A program made the position numbers and the translations under genes. Positions 53,213 to 62,723 of a DNA stretch of 64,000 bases are shown here, one piece after another. Source of the stretch: Streptomyces sp. NBC_01717 (GTDB taxonomy: Bacteria; Actinomycetota; Actinomycetes; Streptomycetales; Streptomycetaceae); contig NZ_CP109178.1 in assembly GCF_036248255.1 (NCBI RefSeq), positions 3,100,001 to 3,164,000 of the forward strand. Direction: 5' to 3'. The notes beneath the pieces are model-generated. The model ran no database searches. It was given only the letters and a program-made list of their open reading frames with translations, and was not told the DNA's origin. Numbering within the stretch: the first letter of the stretch is position 1; each line of letters begins with the position of its first letter.

Positions 53213-55246
53213 ATGCGACCGGTCAGTCGGAGAAGTTTTGTGGCACTGGGCGCGGGTGCGGCGGCGGGCGCAGCGATACCCGGGGCGGCCGGACCGGCTT
53301 CGGCCGCCGCTGCGGCCGCCTCGGCGTCCGGGACCATCACCGATGTGAAGCATGTGGTGATCCTGATGCAGGAGAACCGCAGCTTCGACCATTACTTCGG
53401 CAGGCTCAAGGGGGTGCGCGGCTTCTCCGACCGGGCCGCGATCACCCTCCCCGGCGGACAGCCGGTCTTCAATCAGCCGAACGGGCTCGGCCGCCAGTAC
53501 CCGTGGAGGCTGAGCGCCACGCCCGCCGCGGGCGGCGCCGACGGCGAGACACTCGCCCAGTGCAACGGCGATCTGCCGCACAGCTGGTCCTCCCAGCACG
53601 CCGCGTGGAACAAGGGCCGGCTCGACAACTGGGTGTCGGGGGTGGGCAACGTCCGTACGCTCGGCTACCTCGACCGCAGCGACATCCCGTACCACTACGC
53701 GCTGGCCGACAACTACACGATCTGCGACGGCTATTTCTCGTCCGCCCTGAGCGCCACCGGCCCCAACCGGACCTATCTGTGGAGCGGCAAGGTCGACTCG
53801 TCCAGCCACGACGGCGGCGACGAGTCGGGCCTGACCTGGGAGACGTACGCCGAGGCCCTGGAGCGGGCCGGGGTCAGCTGGAAGGTCTACCAGAACGCGC
53901 AGGACAACTACGGCGACAACGGTCTCGCCTACTTCAAGAAGTTCACCGACGCCGCCCCCGGCAGCCCGCTGCACGACCGGGGCATGGCATCCGTGCCCGC
54001 CACCACCGGCTCGACACCGGACGACATCGCCGCCGCCATCAAGGCCGACGCGCTGAACGGCACGCTGCCCCAGGTGTCCTGGGTGGTGGCGAACCAGGCC
54101 TTCTCCGAGCACCCCTACGCGCCGCCCGGTGACGGCGCGCACTTCGTCGACCTGGTGTACCGGGCGCTCGCCGCCAGTCCCGAGGTCTTCGACTCGACGG
54201 TCATGTTCCTCGACTACGACGAGAACGACGGCTTCTTCGACCATGTGCCGCCCCCGGCGCCGCCCGCGAACACGGCCGGCGAATTCCTGAACGGCGTCCC
54301 GTACGGTCTCGGCTTCCGCGTCCCCATGCTGGTGATGTCGCCGTGGACCCGCGGCGGCTGGGTCAGTTCCGAGGTCTTCGACCACACCTCGGTGCTGCGC
54401 TTCCTGGAGACCTGGACCTCGGCCATCGGCAAGCCGGCCGCCTGCCCGAACATCAGCGCCTGGCGTCGCAAGGTCACCGGTGACCTGACCGGGGTCTTCG
54501 ACTTCGCGCATCCGGTGTACGGAGTGCCCTCGCTGCCCTCCACCGCCAAGGTGATCGGCATCGGCACCTGCGCCCCACTGCCCAACCCGGCCCCGCAGAC
54601 CAACGCGCTGCCCGCGCAGGAGCCCGGCACCCGCCCGGCCCGTGCACTGCCGTACCAGACGAACGGGAACCTGGACCGGCTGGAGTTCGGTACCGCCGGG
54701 AAGATCCTGGCCTGGTTCTCCATGGCCAACCAGGGCGCCCCCGCAAGGAGCGCCGCGCACTTCTCGATCCAGCCGACCGCGTACCGCTCGACCGAACCCT
54801 GGCAGCACACGGTCGACGCGGGCGGGACGGCGTCCGACTCCTTCAACATCGGTACGGGGTACGGCGACGGGAAGTACGACATCACCATGACCGGCCCCAA
54901 CCGGTTCCTCCGCCGCTTCACCGGGGATGCCACGAAGGCCGGCAAGGGCCTGGAGGTCGCCGCCCGATACGCCGCCGCACCGGACACCGGCAGGACCGCC
55001 ATCTGGTTCCGGCTGTCCAACGCGTCCACGGCAGCGGTGAAGTTCACCCTCAGATCGAACAACTACCGTGCCGACGGCCCGTGGACGTACACCGTGCCGG
55101 CCGGCGGTTCCACGGAGGACTACTTCAACGCCGTCGCCGGGCAGAACGGCTGGTACGACTTCACGGTCACGGCCGACACGGACAGCACATGGTCGCGCCG
55201 GTACACGGGCCACATCGAGACGGGGGCGGCGAGCATCAGCGGCTGA
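53213..55246 (+). CDS. Secreted phospholipase C, phosphocholine-specific type
   Basis: A 677-aa exported phosphoesterase of the acid phosphatase/PLC family. The ATG at 53213 has GAAGGTGG upstream; Tat signal SRRSFVALGAGAAAGAA. The active-site entry VVILMQENRSFDHYFG at about 48-63 includes the nucleophile-region Asn/Ser motif, and FLDYDENDGFFDHVPPP and VFDHTSVLRFLE follow. Two C-terminal beta-domains (DUF756 type, about 490-580 and 590-677) complete the protein. It would release phosphocholine or phosphate from phospholipids. It may be part of phosphate scavenging with the phosphoesterase nearby; no PHO box was confirmed. Confidence 0.92.
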   Translation: MRPVSRRSFVALGAGAAAGAAIPGAAGPASAAAAAASASGTITDVKHVVILMQENRSFDHYFGRLKGVRGFSDRAAITLPGGQPVFNQPNGLGRQYPWRLSATPAAGGADGETLAQCNGDLPHSWSSQHAAWNKGRLDNWVSGVGNVRTLGYLDRSDIPYHYALADNYTICDGYFSSALSATGPNRTYLWSGKVDSSSHDGGDESGLTWETYAEALERAGVSWKVYQNAQDNYGDNGLAYFKKFTDAAPGSPLHDRGMASVPATTGSTPDDIAAAIKADALNGTLPQVSWVVANQAFSEHPYAPPGDGAHFVDLVYRALAASPEVFDSTVMFLDYDENDGFFDHVPPPAPPANTAGEFLNGVPYGLGFRVPMLVMSPWTRGGWVSSEVFDHTSVLRFLETWTSAIGKPAACPNISAWRRKVTGDLTGVFDFAHPVYGVPSLPSTAKVIGIGTCAPLPNPAPQTNALPAQEPGTRPARALPYQTNGNLDRLEFGTAGKILAWFSMANQGAPARSAAHFSIQPTAYRSTEPWQHTVDAGGTASDSFNIGTGYGDGKYDITMTGPNRFLRRFTGDATKAGKGLEVAARYAAAPDTGRTAIWFRLSNASTAAVKFTLRSNNYRADGPWTYTVPAGGSTEDYFNAVAGQNGWYDFTVTADTDSTWSRRYTGHIETGAASISG

Positions 55247-55332
55247 CCGGTCAGGACCTGACAGTCACGCCCCGGCTGTCAGGCCCTGCAGGCCCACCCC
55301 CCTCAGCAGCTGCAGCCGCGTCCTTCTGCTTG

Positions 55333-55364
55333 CAGCGCCCCGCGGCCCGGGACGCGGGGCGCTG
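55333..55364. terminator. Bidirectional terminator
   Basis: A perfect 12-bp stem, CAGCGCCCCGCG, with an eight-base loop. It lies between the convergent phospholipase and acetyltransferase genes. Confidence 0.85.
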
Positions 55365-55376
55365 CCGCGGGTCCCG

Positions 55377-55922
55377 TCACAGCACATCGCCGTCGCGCCA
55401 GTCGAAGATCAGCTTCCGGGACGGGGAGGGCAACGGGCGTCCGGCCGCGCCACGGACGTACGTGCTGCCCTCCTCGTCCGGCAGCGGCACCACGCCGCTC
55501 AGCCCCTGCACACCGATCTGCCCCTGCCACACCTGCCAGCCGCGCGCCGCGTACAGCGCGGCCCCGGTCTCGGAGGCGGACAGTGCCCCGAAGGCGTACG
55601 CCCCGTCGATGACCCGCTCCAGCGCCGTCATCACCCGGTCGCCGAGCCCCTCGCGCCGCCGGTCGGCGCGGACCGCCACGCCCTCGACGTATCCGATGCG
55701 GTACGAGCGGTGGGCGTGGATCACCCGGCGCTGGACGACACTCCCATGCGCGAGGAGCCCGCTGCCGTCGCGTGCGTAGGTGTGGATGCCGCCCAGGGTG
55801 TGGTCCCAGTCGTCGTCGCTGAAGCCGCCCTCGAAGGCGGTGTCGAGCAAGGCGCGGATCCCGTCGCGGGCGGTCGGGGTCAGCTCGTAGGTGTGCACGG
55901 TGTGCCACAACGGCTCAGTCAT
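55377..55922 (-). CDS. GNAT acetyltransferase, aminoglycoside 2'-N-acetyltransferase-like
   Basis: A 181-aa GNAT protein starting MTEPLWHTVHTYEL with GGGGGA upstream. Motifs agree with AAC(2')-I enzymes of actinobacteria: DDWDHTLGGIHTYARDG, the acetyl-CoA loop EGVAVRADRRREGLGDRVM, GAYAFGALSASETGAALYAARGW, and EEGSTYVR near the C-terminus. Intrinsic AAC(2') genes in mycobacteria acetylate gentamicin-type drugs but may serve cell-wall metabolism. Activity here is untested. Confidence 0.85.
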   Translation of the reverse strand: MTEPLWHTVHTYELTPTARDGIRALLDTAFEGGFSDDDWDHTLGGIHTYARDGSGLLAHGSVVQRRVIHAHRSYRIGYVEGVAVRADRRREGLGDRVMTALERVIDGAYAFGALSASETGAALYAARGWQVWQGQIGVQGLSGVVPLPDEEGSTYVRGAAGRPLPSPSRKLIFDWRDGDVL

Positions 55923-56022
55923 GTCCCCCAGCCTCTCAGGCACCTGCGCCCACAGGTACTCAGCGCACATCTGAGTAGCTGCCACGTGTCGAAGAGCGGT
56001 GCGCCGAAGGAGAGTTGGGTCC

Positions 56023-56256
56023 ATGAACGGCCTTTACACGCTGAAGCCGTGGTACGCGGACCGGCTCTCCGGTGTCCGCGCCACGCTCGTCCGCCGTGAG
56101 GTGTCGCCCGACACCCTCACCGCCGTCGGTGTGGCCTCGGCGGCCGGTGCCGCCGCCGCACTGGCCTGGCTGCCCGCCGGCCTCGCCGCCCTGCCGGTCG
56201 CCGTACTGCTCGCGGCCCGGCTCGCCTTCGCCAACCTCGACGGGCACCTTTGACCA
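56023..56256 (+). pseudogene. Truncated CDP-alcohol phosphatidyltransferase-like gene
   Basis: The frame MNGLYTLKPWYADRLSGVRATL... matches the N-terminal two membrane segments of a CDP-alcohol phosphatidyltransferase. It reaches NLDG, the start of the catalytic DG-x2-AR motif, and then stops after 76 residues. The rest of the catalytic motif and the downstream membrane segments are absent. It reads as a gene cut by deletion; the next frame (56250) begins at the break. Confidence 0.7.
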
Positions 56257-56567
56257 CGGAGGGGATGCGGGTCGAGGTCCGGCACGAGCTGGCACTCGAT
56301 GGGGCCCCGGCGGTGCGCCACCAGCCGTGGAACGGCATCCCGTTCAAGGTGTACGGCGCCGAGGCGGGCCGGGCCGGGACCGGGGCGGCGGAGTGGCTCG
56401 CCGCGTCGGCGACGGCGCGCGGTGCACGGACCCTGACTGTGGGACTGGGCTTCGCCGGGTTCGGACTGCTGATGCGGCGTCACCGGCGGCAGTACGGCCG
56501 GTATCTGGTACTGCTCGGCGGCGGGTTCGCGACCGGCCTGTCGCTCATCGTGCACGGCTGGCACTGA
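56250..56567 (+). CDS. Small hypothetical membrane protein
   Basis: A 105-aa frame starting at a TTG overlapping the upstream stop; an ATG at 56265 is an alternative. Codon third positions are strongly G/C, as in real genes. About 50 N-terminal polar residues are followed by two hydrophobic segments (near 62-75 and 86-100) around RRHRRQYGR. No family was recognised. It may be a native gene or the tail of the rearrangement that broke the preceding gene. Confidence 0.45.
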   Translation: MTTEGMRVEVRHELALDGAPAVRHQPWNGIPFKVYGAEAGRAGTGAAEWLAASATARGARTLTVGLGFAGFGLLMRRHRRQYGRYLVLLGGGFATGLSLIVHGWH

Positions 56568-56605
56568 ACGCCGACACAGTAGGAGATTGATGCTTCCTGC
56601 ACCGA

Positions 56606-56628
56606 GGGGCGGAAATGGAATCCGCCCC
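56606..56628 (-). terminator. Terminator of pruA
   Basis: An 8-bp stem, GGGGCGGA/TCCGCCCC, with a seven-base loop, about 70 bp past the minus-strand stop. Confidence 0.6.
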
Positions 56629-56698
56629 CGACCGGCTGGGGAGCCGGGCGGGGGCGGGATCTGTGGCGAGGTGCGGGTGCGCCGCACCCCGGAGGGCG

Positions 56699-58330
56699 TC
56701 AGCCCTGGTGGGGGTAGGTGTAGTCGGTCGGCGGGACCAGCGTCTCCTTGATGGCGCGGGTCAGCGTCCAGCGCTGCAGGTTCTGCGGGGCGCCCGCCTT
56801 GTCGTTCGTGCCCGAGGCACGGCCGCCGCCGAAGGGCTGCTGGCCGACGACAGCACCGGTCGACTTGTCGTTGATGTAGAAGTTGCCCGCCGCGTAGCGG
56901 AGCTTCTCCATCGTGTACGCGGCCGCGGCGCGGTCGCCCGAGATGACCGAGCCGGTCAGCGCGTAGTCGGAGACCGACTCCATCTGCTCCAGCATCTCGT
57001 CGTACTTGTCGTCCTCGTACACGTGGACCGCGAGGATCGGGCCGAAGTACTCGGTCGTGAAGACCTCGTTGGCCGGGTCGGCGCACTCGACGACCGTCGG
57101 GCGGACGAAGTAGCCGACCGAGTCGTCGTACGTGCCACCTGCGACGACGGTGCAGGACGCATCGGTCTTGGCCCGGTCGATCGCGGCCTTGTTCTTGGCG
57201 AACGCACGCTCGTCGATGACGGCGCCGATGAAGTTCGACAGGTCGGTGACGTCACCCATGGTGATCGAGTCGACCTCGGCCGCGAACTCCTCCTTGAAAC
57301 CGGAGTTCCAGATGGAGGCCGGGACGTACGCCCGGGAGGAGGCCGAGCACTTCTGGCCCTGGAACTCGAAGGAGCCACGGGTCAGCGCGGTCTTCAGGAC
57401 GGCGCGGTCGGCGCTGGGGTGCGCGACGACGAAGTCCTTGCCGCCGGTCTCGCCGACCAGACGCGGGTAGGTGCGGTAGTTGGCGATGTTGTTGCCGACC
57501 GTCTTCCACAGGTGCTGGAAGGTCGGGGTCGAGCCGGTGAAGTGGATACCGGCCAGGTCGCGGTGGTTCAGGGCGACCTCGGAGACGGCGATGCCGTCGC
57601 CGGTCACCAGGTTGATGACGCCCTTGGGCAGACCGGCCTCCTCCAGGAGCTGCATCAGCAGCACGGCGGAGTGGGTCTGCGTCGGGGACGGCTTCCACAC
57701 CACGACGTTGCCCATGAGAGCGGGGGCGGTGGGCAGGTTGCCCGCGATGGCCGTGAAGTTGAACGGCGTGATCGCGTAGACGAAGCCCTCCAGCGGGCGG
57801 TGGTCCATGCGGTTCCACACACCCGGGGAGTTGGCCGGGGGCTGCTCGGCCAGGATCTGGCGCGCGTAGTGCACGTTGAAGCGCCAGAAGTCGACGAGCT
57901 CGCACGGGGTGTCGATCTCGGCCTGCTGGGCGGTCTTCGACTGGCCGAGCATGGTCGAGGCGGCCAGCGTCTCGCGCCAGGGGCCCGACAGCAGCTCGGC
58001 GGCACGAAGGATGATCGCGGCGCGGTCGTCGAACGACATCGCACGCCACGCCGGGGCAGCGTCGAGGGCGGCGTCGATCGCGTCCCGGGCGTCCTGCTCG
58101 GTGGCGCCGGCGAACGTACCGATGACAGCCTTGTGGTTGTGCGGCTGTACGACGTCGAATCGCTCGCCGCCACCCATCCGCTTCTCGCCGCCGATGGTCA
58201 TCGGCAGGTCGATCGGGTTCTCGGCGAGCTCCTTGAGCTTCGCCTCCAGACGGGCGCGCTCCGGGGAACCCGGGGCGTAGGAGTGGACCGGCTCGTTGAC
58301 CGGCGCGGGGACCTGGGTCACAGCGTCCAT
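56699..58330 (-). CDS. pruA: L-glutamate gamma-semialdehyde (P5C) dehydrogenase
   Basis: A 543-aa NAD-dependent aldehyde dehydrogenase of the P5CDH branch, the second step of proline degradation to glutamate. Catalytic Cys328 is in FQGQKCSASSR and Glu294 in LVGETGGKDF. The glycine-rich cofactor turn FTGSTPTF and the C-terminal PFGGGRASGTNDK are present. The length matches the single-function enzyme rather than a PutA fusion. It lies 51 bp downstream of proline dehydrogenase in the same direction, so it is almost certainly co-transcribed. Confidence 0.95.
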   Translation of the reverse strand: MDAVTQVPAPVNEPVHSYAPGSPERARLEAKLKELAENPIDLPMTIGGEKRMGGGERFDVVQPHNHKAVIGTFAGATEQDARDAIDAALDAAPAWRAMSFDDRAAIILRAAELLSGPWRETLAASTMLGQSKTAQQAEIDTPCELVDFWRFNVHYARQILAEQPPANSPGVWNRMDHRPLEGFVYAITPFNFTAIAGNLPTAPALMGNVVVWKPSPTQTHSAVLLMQLLEEAGLPKGVINLVTGDGIAVSEVALNHRDLAGIHFTGSTPTFQHLWKTVGNNIANYRTYPRLVGETGGKDFVVAHPSADRAVLKTALTRGSFEFQGQKCSASSRAYVPASIWNSGFKEEFAAEVDSITMGDVTDLSNFIGAVIDERAFAKNKAAIDRAKTDASCTVVAGGTYDDSVGYFVRPTVVECADPANEVFTTEYFGPILAVHVYEDDKYDEMLEQMESVSDYALTGSVISGDRAAAAYTMEKLRYAAGNFYINDKSTGAVVGQQPFGGGRASGTNDKAGAPQNLQRWTLTRAIKETLVPPTDYTYPHQG

Positions 58331-58381
58331 GAGTGCCTTGTCTCCTTGCTTCAGCGGGGTGGGGGCAGCGGGGCGGGCGGG

Positions 58382-59308
58382 TCAGCCCTTGGTGAGGATG
58401 GAGCGGGCGAAGAACAGCAGGTTGGCCGGCTTCTCCGCGAGGCGGCGCATGAAGTAGCCGTACCAGTCGGTGCCGTACGCGGTGTAGACACGCATCCGGT
58501 GGCCCTCGGCCGCGAGGCGGATGTGCTCGTCGCTGCGGATCCCGTAGAGCATCTGGAACTCGTACTCGTCCAGTTTGCGCCCGGCCTTGCGGGCGAGCTC
58601 CTGCGCGATGGCGATGAGCCTCGGGTCGTGGGACCCGATCATCGGGTAGCCCTCGCCCTCCATGAGCGTCTTCAGGATGCGGACGTACGCCTTGTCGATC
58701 TCCGCCTTGTCCTGGTACGCAACGGAGGCGGGCTCCTTGTAGGCGCCCTTCACGATGCGGACGCGGCTGCCGGCGGCGGCGAGGCGGCGGGCGTCGTCCT
58801 CGGTGCGGAACAGGTAGGCCTGGATGACACAGCCGGTCTGCGGGAAGTCCTTCCGCAGCTCCTCGTGGATGGCGAACATCGAGTCGAGGGTGGTGTGATC
58901 CTCGGCGTCCAGGGTGACCGTGGTGCCGATCGCGGCGGCGGCCTCGACCACCGGGCGGACGTTGGCGAGCGCCATCTCGTGGCCGCCCTCCAGCGCCTGG
59001 CCGAACATCGAAAGCTTGATGGACATCTCGGCCCTGGTGCCCAGGCCGAGGTCCTTCAGGCGGTCGATCAGCTCCAGGTACGCGTCGCGCGCGGCGGTGG
59101 CCTGCTCGGGCGTCGTGATGTCCTCGCCGACGACGTCGAGAGTGACCTCGAGGCCCTTCCCGGTGGCGTCCTTGATGATCGGGACGACCTGCTCGACCGT
59201 CTCGCCGGCGATGAACCGGTCGACGACCTGCTTGGTCCCCGGAGCAGCCGAAATGAAACGGCGCATCTTGTCACTGCGCGACGCAGCGAGGATCACGGGA
59301 GCCAGCAC
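58382..59308 (-). CDS. Proline dehydrogenase
   Basis: A 308-aa flavin-dependent proline dehydrogenase, the first step of proline catabolism. GTG start (VLAPVILAASRSDK) with GGAGGTG 5 nt upstream; a longer frame to 59554 crosses the promoter and is rejected. The barrel shows LSMFGQALEGG, VTLDAEDHTTLDS, GCVIQAYLFRTEDDA, RIVKGAYKEP, EFQMLYGIR and RVYTAYGTDWYGYFMRRLAEKPAN, the FAD and substrate contacts of the family. It is divergent from the PucR-type regulator. Confidence 0.95.
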   Translation of the reverse strand: MLAPVILAASRSDKMRRFISAAPGTKQVVDRFIAGETVEQVVPIIKDATGKGLEVTLDVVGEDITTPEQATAARDAYLELIDRLKDLGLGTRAEMSIKLSMFGQALEGGHEMALANVRPVVEAAAAIGTTVTLDAEDHTTLDSMFAIHEELRKDFPQTGCVIQAYLFRTEDDARRLAAAGSRVRIVKGAYKEPASVAYQDKAEIDKAYVRILKTLMEGEGYPMIGSHDPRLIAIAQELARKAGRKLDEYEFQMLYGIRSDEHIRLAAEGHRMRVYTAYGTDWYGYFMRRLAEKPANLLFFARSILTKG

Positions 59309-59454
59309 GGGGCACCTCCAACGGAAAGATATGAACGAGGGCCGTATCGGCAGGAACTGAATCAGACCGGTACAGCACGGAGAACCACCGTGAAATCTAA
59401 GGATCCCTCCGATCCTGTGCCATCGACAGCTGTCACGCATCCATGTCCTGGATC

Positions 59455-59470
59455 TCAGACATATGTCTGA
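59455..59470. promoter_or_regulatory. Perfect 16-bp palindrome TCAGACATATGTCTGA
   Basis: It lies between the divergent proline dehydrogenase and PucR-type regulator genes, 20 bp before the regulator's GTG and 147 bp from the dehydrogenase start. It is a good candidate binding site for the regulator. Confidence 0.75.
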
Positions 59471-59490
59471 AGGGGTGGGAGAATGGTCGG

Positions 59491-60639
59491 GTGAAGGGCG
59501 ATTACCAGGAGCTGGTCGACGAGATCTCCGCACTGCTCGGCGCCCCCGCGACACTGGAGAACCGGGACTTCGGTCTGGTCGCCTTCGGGGCGCACGACAG
59601 CGACGACGACTCGGCGATGGACCCGGTCCGCACCCGGTCGATCCTCACCCGTCGCTCGACACCCGCGGTCCGCGCCTGGTTCGAGGGCTTCGGCATCGCC
59701 CGCGCCACCGGCCCGGTCCGCATCCCCGCCGCTCCGGAGGCCGGGGTGTTCCGCGGCCGGATCTGCCTGCCGGTACGCCATCGGGGTGTCGTGCTCGGCT
59801 ACGTATGGCTGCTCGACGCGGACCCGGGGCCGACCGACGGACAGCTGACCGCAGCGATGGACGTGGCGGCCAGGATCGGGGCGCTGCTCTCCGACGAGGC
59901 GCGGGCCGGCGCGGACCTGTCCCGGGAGTTCGGCGCGGTCCTGACGGCCGGCCGGGGCTGGCAGCGCGACATGGCGGTGGCCGCGCTGCGGGAAGCGCTG
60001 GGCCCGGACGCGGACGGGCTGCACACGGTGGTCTGCGTGACCCCGTGGCCGGACGAGACCCCGTCGGCCCGTACGGTGCCGTCCGCGGCGGCACTGTCCA
60101 CGATCCCGTCACCTGCGGGGGCGGGCACCCTGTCGCTGGCCGCACTGATCCGACTGCGCTCCCCCGACGTACTGGACCCGGCGACGGCGGCGGCGGGCCG
60201 GCTGCGCACCACCGCGGGGCTGACCTCCACCGCCGGGGTCGCGGTCCCGCGCCGGGGCCTGCCCGAGCTGGCCGCGGCCTGGCACGAGGCCTCGGCGGCG
60301 GCCCGCGCGGCGGCTGCGGAGTCGCGCTTCGGCCCGGTTGCCGACTGGTCGGCCATCGGCCCGTACCGCCTGCTGACCGCGCTCCCGCCGACGGCGGACA
60401 CCACCCCGGACCCCGCTGTGCGCCCCCTGCTCACCCCGCCGCACACGGACCTGGCCCGCACCGCCGAGGTGTTCCTCGACTGCGCGGGCCAGGCGAGCCG
60501 CACGGCGGCCGAACTCGGCATCCACCGCCAGACGCTGTACTACCGGCTGTCCCGGGTCGAGCAGCTCACCGGTCTGGATCTGAACGACGGCGAGGACCGG
60601 CTGCTGCTGCACCTGGCCCTGAAGAGGGCGCGGCTCTGA
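59491..60639 (+). CDS. PucR-family regulator of proline catabolism (putative PutR)
   Basis: A 382-aa regulator. It has a GTG start with GGGAG 8 nt upstream, an N-terminal sensory region ([19 protein letters not shown]...), a GGDEF-like middle region (about 150-270), and the C-terminal PucR helix-turn-helix [27 protein letters not shown]. PucR/CdaR proteins often activate a divergent catabolic operon, here proline dehydrogenase and pruA. The assignment as proline regulator comes from position, not from ligand residues. Confidence 0.88.
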   Translation: MKGDYQELVDEISALLGAPATLENRDFGLVAFGAHDSDDDSAMDPVRTRSILTRRSTPAVRAWFEGFGIARATGPVRIPAAPEAGVFRGRICLPVRHRGVVLGYVWLLDADPGPTDGQLTAAMDVAARIGALLSDEARAGADLSREFGAVLTAGRGWQRDMAVAALREALGPDADGLHTVVCVTPWPDETPSARTVPSAAALSTIPSPAGAGTLSLAALIRLRSPDVLDPATAAAGRLRTTAGLTSTAGVAVPRRGLPELAAAWHEASAAARAAAAESRFGPVADWSAIGPYRLLTALPPTADTTPDPAVRPLLTPPHTDLARTAEVFLDCAGQASRTAAELGIHRQTLYYRLSRVEQLTGLDLNDGEDRLLLHLALKRARL

Positions 60640-60694
60640 GGGCTGGACATCCTCGGCGGACACCCCCTGGGGCGGGGCCGGAGAGCGCCGCCGT

Positions 60695-61177
60695 TCAGTG
60701 GGCCCCCCGCTCGTCCGTACCGGCCACCTTCGCGGTGCTCAGAGCGATGCGGTTCCAGGTGTTGATCGTGAAGATCAGGGCCAGCAGCCCGGCCAGCTCG
60801 GGCTCGTCGAAGTGGGCCGCCGCGCGGGCGTAGACGTCGTCCGGGACGCCGCCGCGGGAGACCAGGGTGACGGCCTCGGTGAGCGCGAGTGCCGCCCGTT
60901 CCTTCTCCGTGAAGAAGTGAGCGGCCTCCGGCCAGACGGCGACCATGTGCAGCCGCTCCTCGCTCTCACCCGCCTTGCGGGCGTCCGTGGTGTGCATGTG
61001 CAGGCAGTACGCGCACCCGTTGAGCTGGGAGGACCGGATCTGGACCAGTTCGACTAGCGAGGGGTCCAGGCCCTGCCGAGCGGCGGCGTCGAAGCCGATG
61101 AGGGCCTTGAACGCCTTCGGGGCGGCCTTGGCGAAGTCGACTCGGGCGGTTCGGGTGACTGCTTCGGTGTTCGTCAT
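60695..61177 (-). CDS. AhpD-like carboxymuconolactone decarboxylase-family protein
   Basis: A 160-aa alkylhydroperoxidase-type protein with the redox motif CAYCLHMH (Cys55, Cys58, His62) preceded by Glu43, the AhpD arrangement. ATG at 61177; the frame to 61237 is rejected. It is divergent from a MocR regulator whose start lies 47 bp away, a common pairing. It probably removes peroxides or reactive electrophiles. Confidence 0.92.
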   Translation of the reverse strand: MTNTEAVTRTARVDFAKAAPKAFKALIGFDAAARQGLDPSLVELVQIRSSQLNGCAYCLHMHTTDARKAGESEERLHMVAVWPEAAHFFTEKERAALALTEAVTLVSRGGVPDDVYARAAAHFDEPELAGLLALIFTINTWNRIALSTAKVAGTDERGAH

Positions 61178-61224
61178 GACCACTACGCTACGGAGCCGGG
61201 CGACCTCCCGTAGGGTGCATTCCG

Positions 61225-62652
61225 ATGTCGGAATCATGGGTCAATTCGGCGGAGCGGATCGGCAGTGACCTACTGCTGGAGCTGGCAGGTCCGGGCAGTC
61301 GCCGGGCCGTTCTCATCCGCGCGCTGCGCGACGCGGTCCGGGCGGGACGGCTGCCGCCCGGCACCCGGCTGCCGCCCTACCGCTCACTCGCCGCCGACCT
61401 CGGCCTGGCCCGTAACACCGTCGCCGACGCCTACGCCGAACTGGTCGCCGAGGGCTGGCTGACCGCCCGTCAGGGGTCCGGCACCCAGGTCGCGCACCGC
61501 GCCGCGGCCGCCGCTCCTGCCCGGATCCCGAAGAAGGCGCCGTCCCGCCCGGCCCCGCCCGTGCACAACCTTCGTCAAGGGCAGCCGGACGCCGCGTCCT
61601 TCCCCCGTGCCGCATGGCTCGCGGCCTCCCGCCGTGCCGTGAACGCCGCGCCGAACGACGCCTTCGGCCCCGGTGACCCACAGGGCCGCATCGAGCTGCG
61701 CCGCGCGCTGTCCGGCTATCTGGCGCGCGTCCGCGGGGTGCACTGCTCCCCCGAACGGATCGTGATCTGCTCCGGCTTCGCGCACGCCCTTCGCCTGCTG
61801 TTCGGCGGCGGTGTGCTGCGCGGCCCGCTGGCGGTGGAGTCGTACGGGCTCGGTTTCCACCGCTCGCTGCTGGTCGCCGCCGGGGTTCGTACGGTCCCGC
61901 TGACGCTCGACGAACACGGGGCCCGCACCAGCGAGTTGACCGGACTGCCGGGCGTACGGAGTGTGCTGCTCACCCCGGCCCACCAGTTCCCGACAGGCGG
62001 TCCGCTGCACCCGGAGCGGCGTACGGCCGTGGTCGACTGGGCCCGTACCCGCGGCGGTCTGGTCCTGGAGGACGACTACGACGGGGAGTTCCGTTACGAC
62101 CGTGAGCCGGTGGGCGCCGTCCAGGGCCTCGGTCCGGACCGGGTCGTCCACCTCGGCTCCGTCAGCAAGAGCCTCTCCCCCGCCATCCGCCTGGGCTGGA
62201 TGGTGCTGCCCGAGCATCTCGTCGGCGCCGTGCTGGCCGCCAAGGGGGAACGCGAGGGCTGGGCGAGCGTCCTGGACCAGCTCACGCTCGCCGACTTCAT
62301 CGAATCCGGCCACTACGACCGGCACATCCGCCGGATGCGGCAGCGCTACCGGCACCGCCGTGACCAGTTGGTCGCCGCCCTGGCCGCACACGCCCCGCAC
62401 ATCGCGCCCACCGGCATCGCCGCCGGACTGCACGCCGTCCTGCGGCTGCCGCCCGGCACCGAACGCTCCACCGTCAAGGCCGCCGCCTGGCAGGGCCTCG
62501 GCCTGGACCCGCTCGCCGACTTCCGTCATCCGGCCGCCACCATGCCCGCCGAGGACGGCCTGGTAGTGGGCTATGCGACGCCGCCGGACCATGCGTACGG
62601 CGCGGCCCTGGAGGCGCTGTGCCGGGCCCTGCCACCACCGCCCGGCGCCTGA
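61225..62652 (+). CDS. MocR/PdxR-family regulator
   Basis: A 475-aa fusion. A GntR winged helix (about 15-90, ALRDAVRAGRLPPGTRLPPYRSLAADLGLARNTVADAYAEL) is joined to an aminotransferase-like domain with PLP Lys315 in GSVSKSLSPAIRLGW and EDDYDGEFRYDREP. MocR proteins usually sense PLP or a PLP adduct. Its neighbour on the other side is the divergent AhpD-like gene, probably its target. Confidence 0.93.
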   Translation: MSESWVNSAERIGSDLLLELAGPGSRRAVLIRALRDAVRAGRLPPGTRLPPYRSLAADLGLARNTVADAYAELVAEGWLTARQGSGTQVAHRAAAAAPARIPKKAPSRPAPPVHNLRQGQPDAASFPRAAWLAASRRAVNAAPNDAFGPGDPQGRIELRRALSGYLARVRGVHCSPERIVICSGFAHALRLLFGGGVLRGPLAVESYGLGFHRSLLVAAGVRTVPLTLDEHGARTSELTGLPGVRSVLLTPAHQFPTGGPLHPERRTAVVDWARTRGGLVLEDDYDGEFRYDREPVGAVQGLGPDRVVHLGSVSKSLSPAIRLGWMVLPEHLVGAVLAAKGEREGWASVLDQLTLADFIESGHYDRHIRRMRQRYRHRRDQLVAALAAHAPHIAPTGIAAGLHAVLRLPPGTERSTVKAAAWQGLGLDPLADFRHPAATMPAEDGLVVGYATPPDHAYGAALEALCRALPPPPGA

Positions 62653-62723
62653 CCGGGCCGGGTCGGTCACATCTCAGCCCGTCCGGCGATGGAGGACACC
62701 GCGTGGCCGAGGCCACGCGATCG

